In this document: in pieces, positions 26,400 to 34,014 of the stretch
Numbering within the stretch: position 1 is the first letter of the stretch
Layout: each line of letters begins with the position of its first letter
NCBI RefSeq assembly: GCF_009823805.1
Contig: NZ_WUEK01000010.1
Span: 124,001-188,000, forward strand
Length of the DNA stretch: 64,000 bases
Direction of reading: 5' to 3'
Source: Nocardioides flavescens
GTDB lineage: Bacteria; Actinomycetota; Actinomycetes; Propionibacteriales; Nocardioidaceae
Position numbers and translations under genes: made by a program
The notes under the pieces: model-generated
Databases searched by the model: none
The model's input: only the letters and a program-made list of their open reading frames with translations
What the model was told of the DNA's origin: nothing

Positions 26400-26405
26400 A
26401 CAGTA
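26400..26405 (-). promoter_or_regulatory. Candidate -10 of the flavin monooxygenase operon
   Basis: On the minus strand TACTGT matches TANNNT. A start site about 7 bp downstream would lie inside the GTAGTTG/CAACTAC palindrome, so a bound protein would block initiation. No clear -35. Confidence 0.4.
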
Positions 26406-26454
26406 GAGGGTCGCGCTTCATTCCCGCCACCCTTGCACCGGGCGGGCCGGAGCC

Positions 26455-27204
26455 TCAGCCGGCGAGCAGCTCCAGCAGCGGTCGTACGTCGGGCCGCCCG
26501 CCGCCGCCCTGGAGCAGGACGGCATCGGCCCCGGCCTCGGCCAACGACGCCACGAGCTCGTCGGCCTCGGACCGGGTCGTGGTGGGGGAGACCTCCGCGA
26601 ACACCCGCACCTCGCGGTCGGGGCCGACCGCCTCGCGCGCGCGTCGTACGGCGGCCGCGTCGGCGACGCTGTCGAGCAGCACACCGTCGGCGACCTCGCC
26701 CGCCAGCGCCACCGAGCGCGGGCCACGGGCGCCCAGGAGCAGCGCCGGGGCAGTGGCCGGGGGCCAGTCCAGGGCGACGTCGTCGAGCGAGACGTAGCGG
26801 CCCGAGGTCGAGACGCGCTCGCCGCGCAGCAGGGCTCGGACCGCGCTCGCGTGCTCGCGCAGCAGGGTCATCGGCGAGTCGACCGCCGCCCCGACCTGCT
26901 GCATCCACGGCTGCACGCCGTGACCGAGCACGGGGATGAACCGGCCGGGGAAGGTGCGCGCCAGCGTCGCGACCTCCATGGCGGCGAGCGCCGGGTTGCG
27001 CAGCGGCACCGGCATCAGCCCGAGGCCGACCATGATCCGCTCCGACCACGCGAGCGCCAGCGCCGCGGTGGTGAGCCCGCCCTCCAGGAAGCAGTCCTCC
27101 CACAGCCACAGCTGCCCGACCCCGGCGGCCTCGGTGGCCGCCACGGCTCCCCGGAGCTCCTCGGGCGGGCTCTGCGGACGGAAGACGACACCGGTGCTGA
27201 CCAC
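26455..27204 (-). CDS. Luciferase-like (LLM class) flavin-dependent oxidoreductase
   Basis: A 249-residue LLM-fold protein beginning VVSTGVVFRPQSPPEELRGAVAATEAAGVGQLWLWEDCFLEGG, with LALAWSERIMVGLGLMPVPLRNPALAAMEVATLARTFPGRFIPVLGHGVQPWM and LLGARGPRSVALAGEVADGVLLDS, all characteristic of the F420- or FMN-dependent luciferase-like superfamily. It is shorter than many members (about 300), ending shortly after the barrel. The GTG at 27204 is the best start because the frame beyond it is antisense to ppk2. Cofactor (F420 versus FMN) cannot be decided. Divergent from ppk2 with 75 bp between. Confidence 0.85.
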   Translation of the reverse strand: MVSTGVVFRPQSPPEELRGAVAATEAAGVGQLWLWEDCFLEGGLTTAALALAWSERIMVGLGLMPVPLRNPALAAMEVATLARTFPGRFIPVLGHGVQPWMQQVGAAVDSPMTLLREHASAVRALLRGERVSTSGRYVSLDDVALDWPPATAPALLLGARGPRSVALAGEVADGVLLDSVADAAAVRRAREAVGPDREVRVFAEVSPTTTRSEADELVASLAEAGADAVLLQGGGGRPDVRPLLELLAG

Positions 27205-27266
27205 GGACCCGACTGTGCCAGAGGCCGCCGACACCCGGCGTTCATCCGCGCGTTCGCCCGCAGGCC

Positions 27267-27272
27267 TAGCGT
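27267..27272 (+). promoter_or_regulatory. Candidate -10 of ppk2
   Basis: TAGCGT (TANNNT) lies 7 bp before the GTG at 27280, consistent with a leaderless transcript starting at that GTG. Confidence 0.4.
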
Positions 27273-27279
27273 GGAACCC

Positions 27280-28170
27280 GTGCTGATGGACGTCCGCGAG
27301 TACATCGACCGCCTGCGCATCGAGGGCCACACGATCGGCGAGGACCACGACGACGACCCGGTGCTCATCGACCCCGAGGGCCGTGCCGTCGACACCTGGC
27401 GCGAGAACTACCCCTACGACGAGCGCATGACCCGCGAGGAGTACGACGAGACGAAGTACCGCCTGCAGGTCGAGCTGCTGAAGTTCCAGCGCTGGGCGGC
27501 CGACTCGGGCACCAGGCACGTGCTGCTCTTCGAGGGCCGCGACGCGGCCGGCAAGGGCGGCACGATCAAGCGGTTCATGGAGCACCTCAACCCGCGCTAC
27601 GCGCGCACGGTGGCCCTCGGCAAGCCGAGCGACCGGGAGCAGGGGCAGTGGTACTTCCAGCGCTACGTCCAGCACCTGCCGACCCAGGGGGAGATGGTTC
27701 TGTTCGACCGGTCCTGGTACAACCGCGCCGGCGTGGAGCGGGTGATGGGCTTCGCCGACGACGCCGAGTACGACCGGTTCATGGCCCAGGCGCCGCTGTT
27801 CGAGAAGATGCTGGTCGACGACGGCATCTCGCTCACGAAGTTCTGGTTCTCCGTGACCCGCTCCGAGCAGCGGACGCGCTTCATCATCCGTCAGGTCGAC
27901 CCGGTGCGGCAGTGGAAGCTGTCGCCGATCGACCTCGAGTCGCTCGACAAGTGGGACGACTACACCGCGGCCAAGACCGCGATGATCAGACGCACCGACA
28001 CCGACTGGGCGCCGTGGACCACGATCAAGTCGAACGACAAGAAGCGGGCCAGGGTCAACGCGATGCGTCACTTCCTGGCCCGCTTCGACTACGACGACAA
28101 GGACGTCGACGTGGTCGGTCAGCCCGACCCCGCCATCGTGCAGCGCGGGATCGACGCGGTGGGCGACTGA
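27280..28170 (+). CDS. ppk2: Polyphosphate kinase 2
   Basis: A 296-residue PPK2-family kinase. The P-loop FEGRDAAGKGGTIKRF (near residue 85), the lid-side FDRSWYNRAGVERVMGF, and the block FWFSVTRSEQRTRFIIRQVDPVRQWKLSPIDLESLDKWDDYTAAKTAMI are strongly conserved. By family it transfers phosphate between polyphosphate and nucleotides (usually NDP to NTP). Start alternatives are GTG 27271, GTG 27280 and ATG 27286; 27280 is chosen from the spacing to a TANNNT box. It stands alone on this strand and converges with the DUF1097 gene. Confidence 0.95.
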   Translation: MLMDVREYIDRLRIEGHTIGEDHDDDPVLIDPEGRAVDTWRENYPYDERMTREEYDETKYRLQVELLKFQRWAADSGTRHVLLFEGRDAAGKGGTIKRFMEHLNPRYARTVALGKPSDREQGQWYFQRYVQHLPTQGEMVLFDRSWYNRAGVERVMGFADDAEYDRFMAQAPLFEKMLVDDGISLTKFWFSVTRSEQRTRFIIRQVDPVRQWKLSPIDLESLDKWDDYTAAKTAMIRRTDTDWAPWTTIKSNDKKRARVNAMRHFLARFDYDDKDVDVVGQPDPAIVQRGIDAVGD

Positions 28171-28213
28171 CCTACGACGTACGACGGCGTGGTCGTCGCT
28201 GTCGCCGCCCCGG

Positions 28214-28924
28214 TCAGCGCGTCGCGGAGGGGCGGCTCACGAGCGCGGTCAGCTTCACCGAGGCGAGTCCGAGCAGGCACCCGCAGAGCAGGCTGGCCGT
28301 CACGCTCAGCCACACCATCTCGTAGGGCGTCGAGATGACGCCGCCGAAGGCACCCGCCCCGGCCGTGGCCGGGTCGGCGAGGGAGGAGAGGGTGTTGCCG
28401 GTGCCGCCCCCGCCCGGGGCCCAGTGGTCCAGGCCCGTGGCGGTCCACCAGAAGAACACCGACGCGAAGGCGCCGAAGGTGGCCGGCACGTGGTGCCAGT
28501 CGCCGAGCTCGCCCATGAGCACGAGCACGATGGCGAAGATCCCGACCCACACCGCGATGCCCCAGAACGACGGCAGGTCGGCGGTCAGCGAGGCCCCGGC
28601 CATCGCCCCGAGGGCCGCGAGCCCGCCGGTGATGCTGGCGGCGACCAGCTTGACGAACGCCGCGGTGTCGGCGCCGGCGGCGAAGAAGAACCCCCAGGCG
28701 ACGAAGGCCGCGGGCACGACCAGGTGGAAGTTCTCCGGCAGCGACAGGCCGTTGCCGAGGTCGCCGGCGGTGAACCAGTGGAAGGTGAAGTTCAGCGCGA
28801 ACTCGCACCAGGCGAAGGCCAGCACGCCGATCACGGCGGCCAGCGGCAGCGCCCCTCGCAGCCGGGCGCCGAGCGGGCTGCGCACGGGCGTGGTCGCGGT
28901 CGGGGCGGCAGGTGCAGTCGTCAC
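28214..28924 (-). CDS. DUF1097-type integral membrane protein
   Basis: A 236-residue protein with about six hydrophobic segments, for example LPLAAVIGVLAFAWCEFAL, LVVPAAFVAWGFFFAAG, AAFVKLVAASITGGLAALGAMAG, FWGIAVWVGIFAIVLVLMG and MVWLSVTASLLCGCLLGLA. The small-residue-rich helices resemble the DUF1097 family, whose function is not established; transport of a small solute is possible. Starts at a GTG 15 bp after the alcohol dehydrogenase stop, so it is the last gene of a four-gene operon. Confidence 0.72.
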   Translation of the reverse strand: MTTAPAAPTATTPVRSPLGARLRGALPLAAVIGVLAFAWCEFALNFTFHWFTAGDLGNGLSLPENFHLVVPAAFVAWGFFFAAGADTAAFVKLVAASITGGLAALGAMAGASLTADLPSFWGIAVWVGIFAIVLVLMGELGDWHHVPATFGAFASVFFWWTATGLDHWAPGGGGTGNTLSSLADPATAGAGAFGGVISTPYEMVWLSVTASLLCGCLLGLASVKLTALVSRPSATR

Positions 28925-28938
28925 GGTCTCGCCCCTGC

Positions 28939-29973
28939 CTACGGGACCAGGATCGCGCGGCCGCGGACCCGGCCGGCGTCGAGGTCGTCGATGGCGCTCT
29001 GGAAGTCGTCGAGCGCGTAGGTCTGCGTGTGCAGGGTGACCGCACCGCGAGCCGCGAGGGCCATCAGGTCCTGCAGGTCGTTGTAGGACCCGACCAGGTT
29101 GCCGATGACGTTCTTCTCTGCGGAGACCAGGTCGATGGTCGGCACGTCGACGTTCTCGCCGTAGCCGACCACGTGGTAGTCGCCGGCCTGGCGGGTCATC
29201 GCGAGGCCCTCGGCCGTCGAGCCGCCCTCGCCGACGAAGTCGACGACGACCTCGGCGCCGTGGCCGCCGGTGATGTCGAGGACTTCCTCGACCTGCTTGC
29301 CCTCGGCGACGACGCCGTGGTCGGCGCCGATCGAGAGCGCGAGCTTGAGCGCGTCGGGGTTGCGGTCGACGACGATGAGCTCGGCGGGGCTGAGGGCCCG
29401 CAGCACCTGGATGCCGATGTGGCCGAGGCCGCCCGCGCCGATGACGACGCAGCGGTCGCGCGGGGTCAGACGGCGCGCCGCCTTCGCGGCGGCGTGGTAC
29501 GCCGTGAGCCCGGCGTCGGCGAGCGCCGCGACCGCGGCCGGCTCGAGGGAGTCGTCGAGCCTGACCACGGAGCGGGCCGAGGTCTTGAGGTACTCCGCGT
29601 AGCCGCCGTGGGTGCTGATGCCCGGGAACTGGTTGTCCTCGCAGTGCACGTCGTCGCCCGAGCGGCACGCGCGGCAGAGCCCGCAGGTGATGAGCGGGTG
29701 CACGATCACCTTGTCGCCCTCGCGGACGTTGGTGACGGCGCTGCCGACCTGCGCGACCCAGCCGGCGTTCTCGTGGCCGATCGTGTAGGGGAGCGTGACC
29801 CCCGACTTCTCCTCCCATTGGCCCTCGAGGATGTGGAGGTCGGTGCGGCACACGCCGGCGCCGCCGATCCTGACGACGACGTCCCAGGGGCCGGTGGCCT
29901 CGGGGACCGGCTGCTCGGTCATCTCCAGCGGCTGGTGGTAGCCGACGACCTGGACTGCTCGCATGGTGCTCAC
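28939..29973 (-). CDS. Zinc-dependent alcohol dehydrogenase (propane/2-propanol-type MDR)
   Basis: A 344-residue medium-chain dehydrogenase. Catalytic zinc ligands C42 (GAGVCRTDLH), H67 and E68 (IGHENAG) and the structural-zinc cysteines C97, C100, C103 and C111 are all present, as is the NAD-binding GAGGLGHIG. Its closest visible resemblance is to the NAD-dependent alcohol dehydrogenases that accompany actinobacterial propane monooxygenases, and its neighbours support this. Likely oxidises a short secondary or primary alcohol. GTG at 29973 overlaps the upstream stop (GTGA); ATG 29964 is an alternative. Confidence 0.92.
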   Translation of the reverse strand: MSTMRAVQVVGYHQPLEMTEQPVPEATGPWDVVVRIGGAGVCRTDLHILEGQWEEKSGVTLPYTIGHENAGWVAQVGSAVTNVREGDKVIVHPLITCGLCRACRSGDDVHCEDNQFPGISTHGGYAEYLKTSARSVVRLDDSLEPAAVAALADAGLTAYHAAAKAARRLTPRDRCVVIGAGGLGHIGIQVLRALSPAELIVVDRNPDALKLALSIGADHGVVAEGKQVEEVLDITGGHGAEVVVDFVGEGGSTAEGLAMTRQAGDYHVVGYGENVDVPTIDLVSAEKNVIGNLVGSYNDLQDLMALAARGAVTLHTQTYALDDFQSAIDDLDAGRVRGRAILVP

Positions 29974-30809
29974 GCGACGGTCTCCTTCTCTCGGGTGGTG
30001 TGGCTGGGGGTGTGAGCGAACAGGTCGCCGACCGACACGAACGCCGGCTCGGTCGGCTCGTCGGGGTAGCGGGTGGCGAGCAGGCCGCGGCAGAAGTGCG
30101 CGTTGCCCTCGATGGAGATGCGCGTCGAGCGGGCCCGGCGCAGGGCCATCGGGACCTCGCCCTCGGCGTACGGCGTGCCGTCGGCGTCGACGAGCACCCG
30201 GTCCAGCGGGTCGGCCCCGAGGCCGATGTCGGCGCGGCGCCGCAGCAGGGCCGCGGTGGTGGCGTCGTCGGGCAGGTCGCCGAGGACGACGCGTCCGACC
30301 TCGGCCTCGGCGAGGTCGGCGTCCGAGCGGAGCAGCGACGTGAGCGCCCGCTCCATCGCGGCCGTGTGGGCCTTGCGCTGGAACGTCGCCCGCAGCTCGT
30401 CCAGGTCGCTCTCCGCCTCGTGGCGGAACGTGCCGCGGTAGCCCGCGTCGGCGGCGAGGCCGCGGTTGATGAGGTCGGAGTCGTGGTGGTCGTCGAGCTC
30501 GACCACGACCCGGGCGGTCCAGGGCAGCGCGTCGAGCACGTCCTTGGCGTCGGAGGCCATGAGGTAGGCGAAGTTGGGCGCGCAGAAGGACGTCGGCAGG
30601 CGCAGGTGGGTCTCCACCTCCAGGTCGCCGTCCGCGGTCGGACGGACCTCGAGCGAGCGGACGAAGCCCAGGTCGGTGATGGGCTCGTCGAGCTCGGGGT
30701 CGATGACGACCCCCAGCGCGTCGTACGCCGCCCGGGTGAGCTCGGCCAGGTCGGTGGCGGCGGCGGTCGTGGTGCGGGTGCCGGTGCGGGTGCTGGTGCG
30801 GGTGCTCAT
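29970..30809 (-). CDS. DUF59/MIP18-family iron-sulfur assembly-like protein
   Basis: A 279-residue protein. After a Thr/Arg-rich N-terminus, residues 20-110 match the MIP18/DUF59 fold (AYDALGVVIDPELDEPITDLGFVRSLEV ... VETHLRLPTSFCAPNFAYLMASDAKDVLDALPW), with the conserved DPE and a Cys that in relatives helps Fe-S or metal handling. The C-terminal 150 residues (LRATFQRKAHTAAMERALTSLLRSDADLAEAEV ...) are helical and specific to this subgroup. Homologues sit in propane/alkane di-iron monooxygenase loci, suggesting a maturation role. ATG overlaps the amidohydrolase stop. Confidence 0.8.
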   Translation of the reverse strand: MSTRTSTRTGTRTTTAAATDLAELTRAAYDALGVVIDPELDEPITDLGFVRSLEVRPTADGDLEVETHLRLPTSFCAPNFAYLMASDAKDVLDALPWTARVVVELDDHHDSDLINRGLAADAGYRGTFRHEAESDLDELRATFQRKAHTAAMERALTSLLRSDADLAEAEVGRVVLGDLPDDATTAALLRRRADIGLGADPLDRVLVDADGTPYAEGEVPMALRRARSTRISIEGNAHFCRGLLATRYPDEPTEPAFVSVGDLFAHTPSHTTREKETVA

Positions 30810-31867
30810 GCCGAGGCTCCAGCGAGGTCGGCGCGCTCGGGCTGGCGAGGGCCCGTGGCGCTCTCGTCGGCGTCCGCCACCTCGGTCGGCAGCCGCAGCT
30901 CGGCCGGGACGGTGAGGTCGTAGAGCGCCGCGGCGTTGAGGCCGAGCACCTTCTTCTTCTGGGCGGTGGTGAGCGGGGCGTACTCGCTCATGTCCTCGGG
31001 GATCTGGAAGTCGACGAACGACTCGACCAGCCAGCGCGGCGTCCACAGGGCGTAGTCGGAGGAGAAGAGGATGCGGTCCTCGCCGATCCAGTAGACGAGC
31101 TCGCCGATGATCTGGGCGAAGTAGCGCGGCCGGGTGTGGATGAACGGCATCGCGACCGCGAGGCCGCCGTAGACGTTGGGCTCCTGGGTGGCGATCCAGC
31201 AGAAGTCCTCCAGGCGCGGCAGGCCGACGTGCTCGACGATGAAGTTGAGGTCGGTGAAGTCGCTCGCGGCGTGGTCGACGTCGGCGACGTCGAAGGCGTC
31301 GCGGTCGAGGGGGCGGATGGTGGGGCCCTTGTGGATGTGGATGTTCGTGATGCCGAGCTCGCGGCACAGCTCGAGGTAGCGGTAGGTCCAGGGGTCGCTG
31401 AGCTTGTAGCCGCGCGACTCGCCGTGCCACTCCGCGGTGTACAGCTTGACGCCCTTGAGACCGAAGCGCTCGGCGTCCGCACGCAGCTGGTCGAGCCCGC
31501 GCTCGCCGTTGCGGGGGTCGAAGTAGTGGTTGTAGGTCAGCTTGTCGGGGTGGGCCGCGGCGAGCGCCGACGCCTCGTCGGTCTGGCCGAAGCCGTTGCG
31601 GTAGAACTCGTAGAGGTAGGCGGGCTGGAAGACCGCGTGGTCGACGTAGCCGTCCTCGAAGAGGTCCTTCATCAGGCGCTCGCCGCCCTGGTAGAGGTAC
31701 TCCTCGTAGCTCCACTTCTCCGACTCCGGCGAGAGGTTGGCGTGGTAGTCGTAGAAGCAGTCGATGAACTGCTTGCCGTGGATGTTGCGCTGGTTCTCCG
31801 GCCGGGCGTCCCACAGTGCGATGTGGGCGTCCACGATGAAGTAGCTCTCGCCGTCCTGGGTGTACAT
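30806..31867 (-). CDS. Amidohydrolase of the propane-monooxygenase-associated type
   Basis: A 353-residue amidohydrolase_2 (TIM-barrel metal hydrolase/decarboxylase). It begins YFIVDAHIALWDARPENQRNIHGKQFIDCFYDYHANLSPESEKWSYEEYLYQGG, has a DxH-like DAHIALWD at the N-terminus, KGVKLYTAEWHG, NIHIHKGPTIRPLD, FIVEHVGLPR and RILFSSDYALW with the metal-binding Asp. This long N-terminal block is typical of the amidohydrolases encoded next to propane and related di-iron monooxygenases, where their reaction is unknown. First gene of the operon; divergent from the GAF/Fis regulator. Confidence 0.88.
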   Translation of the reverse strand: MYTQDGESYFIVDAHIALWDARPENQRNIHGKQFIDCFYDYHANLSPESEKWSYEEYLYQGGERLMKDLFEDGYVDHAVFQPAYLYEFYRNGFGQTDEASALAAAHPDKLTYNHYFDPRNGERGLDQLRADAERFGLKGVKLYTAEWHGESRGYKLSDPWTYRYLELCRELGITNIHIHKGPTIRPLDRDAFDVADVDHAASDFTDLNFIVEHVGLPRLEDFCWIATQEPNVYGGLAVAMPFIHTRPRYFAQIIGELVYWIGEDRILFSSDYALWTPRWLVESFVDFQIPEDMSEYAPLTTAQKKKVLGLNAAALYDLTVPAELRLPTEVADADESATGPRQPERADLAGASA

Positions 31868-31969
31868 GCCGTCAGCTCCCTTGCTGTCACCTGCTGTCGT
31901 GTGGCGGTGACCGCCGCCACATCTGCAGGCAACGTAGGTCGGCTGTCGCCGACCGGGGCCGGGGTGCGC

Positions 31970-32005
31970 GTCTCAATCTGAGAACCGGCCGTCTCAATCT
32001 GAGAC
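31970..32005. promoter_or_regulatory. Tandem palindromic operators in the divergent promoter region
   Basis: Two copies of GTCTCAATCTGAGA(C) start at 31970 and 31991, exactly 21 bp (two helical turns) apart. Each is an inverted repeat with arms GTCTCA/TGAGAC and a 3-bp centre; the first copy has one terminal mismatch. They lie 103 bp before the amidohydrolase ATG and about 73 bp before the regulator GTG, a position suited to binding sites of the adjacent Fis-type regulator. The rest of the 210-bp gap shows no clear -10. Confidence 0.75.
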
Positions 32006-32077
32006 GCCGTCTCCTCGCCGCGTGCGCGGGCGCGACGTAACGTGGGTCACACCCCTGACCGGAGTCTCGGAGGCGCC

Positions 32078-33550
32078 GTGGACGACCAGCTGCCGGCTCG
32101 TGCGCACCTGCAGGGCGAGCTCGTGCCCCGACAGGTCGCCTCCGCCCAGGTCGCCCGGATGCCGCACCGACTGCTCGCCTCCTGGCAGCGCAGCGAGGAC
32201 TACGGCGTGCCGGTCGAGACGGTGCAGCCGGTCTTCACCGGTGCCTACGACGAGCAGTCGCTCTTCTTCGAGTGCGGCCAGCAGGTGCTGGGGGAGCTTG
32301 CCCGCAACCTCGCGGACGAGCCGATCAGCCTGATGCTCACCGACGCGGACGGGCTGGTCCTCAACCGGTTCAGCGGCGACCACGCGCTGCTGCGCGCGCT
32401 CGACGCCGTGCACCTCGCCCCGGGGTTCTCCTACGCCGAGCGGGAGGCGGGGACCAACGGTCTGGGGCTGGCGCTCGCCGACCGGGTGCCGACCGTCGTG
32501 CGGGCCGAGCAGCACTACGCGCTCAGCCTGTGCAGCTACACCTGCGCCGCCGTGCCGGTCCTCGACCCCGTCACCGGGCGGCTCGAGGGAGCGGTCAACC
32601 TCACCACCTGGTCGCAGGCCTCCTCCGACCTGCTCCTCGCGCTCGCGCACTCCGCCGCCAGCACCACCTCGGCGCTGATGCTCTCGCGGGCCTCTGGGCG
32701 CACGGCGCGTCCGGCCCCGCGGGGCGAGGTGTTCCGCGTCGAGGTCCCGCGCCTCGAGCCGGGGGCCGGCACCCTGCGCGAGCTGTCGCAGCCGTGGACC
32801 GCGGCCCTGCACCGCGCCGAGGACGCCGTCGCCGCCGGGCGGGTGGTCGCTGCGGTCGGTGAGCGGGGCACCGGGCGCGCGACGCTGCTCGCCCAGGCCG
32901 AACGACGCCACCGCCCCGCCTCGCGCATCCTGGCCGCCAGTGCCCCCGCGCCCGCCGACGTCGAGGCCTGGCTCGACCTGTGGACCCCCGAGGTCGGCAA
33001 GCCGCACACGGCGGTCGTCGTACGCCGGGTCGACGAGCTGCCGGTCTGGGCGGCGCAGCGACTCCGCGACCTGGTCACCGAGGTCCCCCTCGCGGTCACC
33101 GCTGAGCGGTTCGAGGACATCCCGGCCCCGCTGGCCGGCCTGGTCGACGCCGTGGTGCAGGTGCCGGCGCTGCGCGAGCGGGCCGAGGACGTCGTCGCGC
33201 TGGCCCGGCACGCCGCGATGCGCGTGCGCGGTCGCGAGATCGACATCGACCCGAGCGCTGCACACGCGCTCGAGCAGCACCACTGGCCGGGCAACGTCTC
33301 CGAGCTGGTCGAGGTCGTCCGCGCCGCGGCCGGTCACACCGACCGCATCGAGGTGCGCCACCTGCCGGCCGAGCTCCTCACCGGGTCGCGGCGGCGACTG
33401 AGCCGCATCGAGGCGTTCGAGCGCGACGAGATCGTGCGGGTCCTGACCCGCCCCGGGGTGACCATGCGTGACGCCGCCGAGGAGCTCGGCATGAGCCGGG
33501 CCACCCTCTACCGCAAGGTCGCCCACCTCGAGCTGCGCGTCCCTCGCTGA
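32078..33550 (+). CDS. GAF-domain Fis-type transcriptional regulator with degenerate AAA+ domain
   Basis: A 490-residue activator built like AcoR/NtrC-type proteins. Residues about 60-210 form a GAF sensor (ISLMLTDADGLVLNRF ... EREAGTNGLGLALADRVPTVVRAEQHY ... CAAVPVLDPVTGRLEGAVNL). The centre has AAA+ remnants: AAVGERGTGRATLL in place of GETGTGKE, and RERAEDVVALARHAAMRVR ... HHWPGNVSELVEVV; the GAFTGA loop that contacts sigma-54 is absent. The C-terminus is a Fis-like HTH, TMRDAAEELGMSRATLYRKV. So it probably acts with ordinary sigma factors. The start is fixed by CGGAGG 4 bp upstream. It probably controls the divergent operon. Confidence 0.87.
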   Translation: MDDQLPARAHLQGELVPRQVASAQVARMPHRLLASWQRSEDYGVPVETVQPVFTGAYDEQSLFFECGQQVLGELARNLADEPISLMLTDADGLVLNRFSGDHALLRALDAVHLAPGFSYAEREAGTNGLGLALADRVPTVVRAEQHYALSLCSYTCAAVPVLDPVTGRLEGAVNLTTWSQASSDLLLALAHSAASTTSALMLSRASGRTARPAPRGEVFRVEVPRLEPGAGTLRELSQPWTAALHRAEDAVAAGRVVAAVGERGTGRATLLAQAERRHRPASRILAASAPAPADVEAWLDLWTPEVGKPHTAVVVRRVDELPVWAAQRLRDLVTEVPLAVTAERFEDIPAPLAGLVDAVVQVPALRERAEDVVALARHAAMRVRGREIDIDPSAAHALEQHHWPGNVSELVEVVRAAAGHTDRIEVRHLPAELLTGSRRRLSRIEAFERDEIVRVLTRPGVTMRDAAEELGMSRATLYRKVAHLELRVPR

Positions 33551-33781
33551 GGGGGCCGTCCTCGGCACGGGGGTGGGGCCGGGTGGGCCATGCCGGGTGG
33601 CCCGAGGGGGCCATTCTGCCGCTGGCGTCTTCCGCTGGGGGCCGGAAAACGCTTACGTTTCTCCACGACGACACCGGGCCCCCTGGGGAGGGAGCGCGGG
33701 ACGGACTGGCCCTGCTGGTGCGCACCGTGAGGTCCACGTGTCGTCGCCCGGTGCCGGCTCGTCAGAGCCGGACACCGCGCC

Positions 33782-33812
33782 CGGCCCCCTCCGGCCTCGC
33801 CGGAGGGGGCCG
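33782..33812 (+). terminator. Terminator-like hairpin
   Basis: CGGCCCCCTCCGGC (33782-33795) and GCCGGAGGGGGCCG (33799-33812) pair perfectly over 14 bp with a CTC loop. It lies 230 bp after the regulator stop, so a transcript would have to extend into the non-coding region before ending here. Confidence 0.65.
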
Positions 33813-33848
33813 TTCGACGTCCTGGGGCCGGTGGCCGCTCACGTCCGG

Positions 33849-33936
33849 GCGGTAGTCACCGACGTTCGGGCGGTAGTCACAGACGTTCTGGGGCCCTGAG
33901 ACGACTCTCATGCCCCGGAACGTCGGTGACTACCGC
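33849..33936. repeat. Palindromic element sharing the core of the 88-bp family
   Basis: Left arm GCGGTAGTCACCGACGTTC (33849-33867) is followed by a near-copy at 33870-33888, and matched by GAACGTCGGTGACTACCGC at 33918-33936. The inside has ACGTTCTGGGG (33883-33893) and CCCCGGAACGT (33913-33923), almost the same as the core of the 88-bp elements, around TGAGACGACTCTCA. Confidence 0.8.
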
Positions 33937-33984
33937 TCGCCCCCTCTGCCCCGGGTCGTCTCCGGGCCGCCGCCGGGCACAGCA

Positions 33985-34014
33985 GACGCCCTCCCCGAGA
34001 TCGGGAAGGGCGTC
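33985..34014 (+). terminator. Hairpin in the region upstream of the glycosyltransferase
   Basis: GACGCCCT (33985-33992) pairs with AGGGCGTC (34007-34014), continuing inward as CCCGA/TCGGG, giving a 13-bp nearly perfect stem. Position suggests a terminator or an RNA processing/attenuation structure. Confidence 0.55.

Noticed and set aside
33640..33780. Riboswitch (considered c-di-AMP and other classes) in the region before the glycosyltransferase
   Set aside because: Some motifs looked suggestive, but I could not align the conserved core of any known class with confidence.
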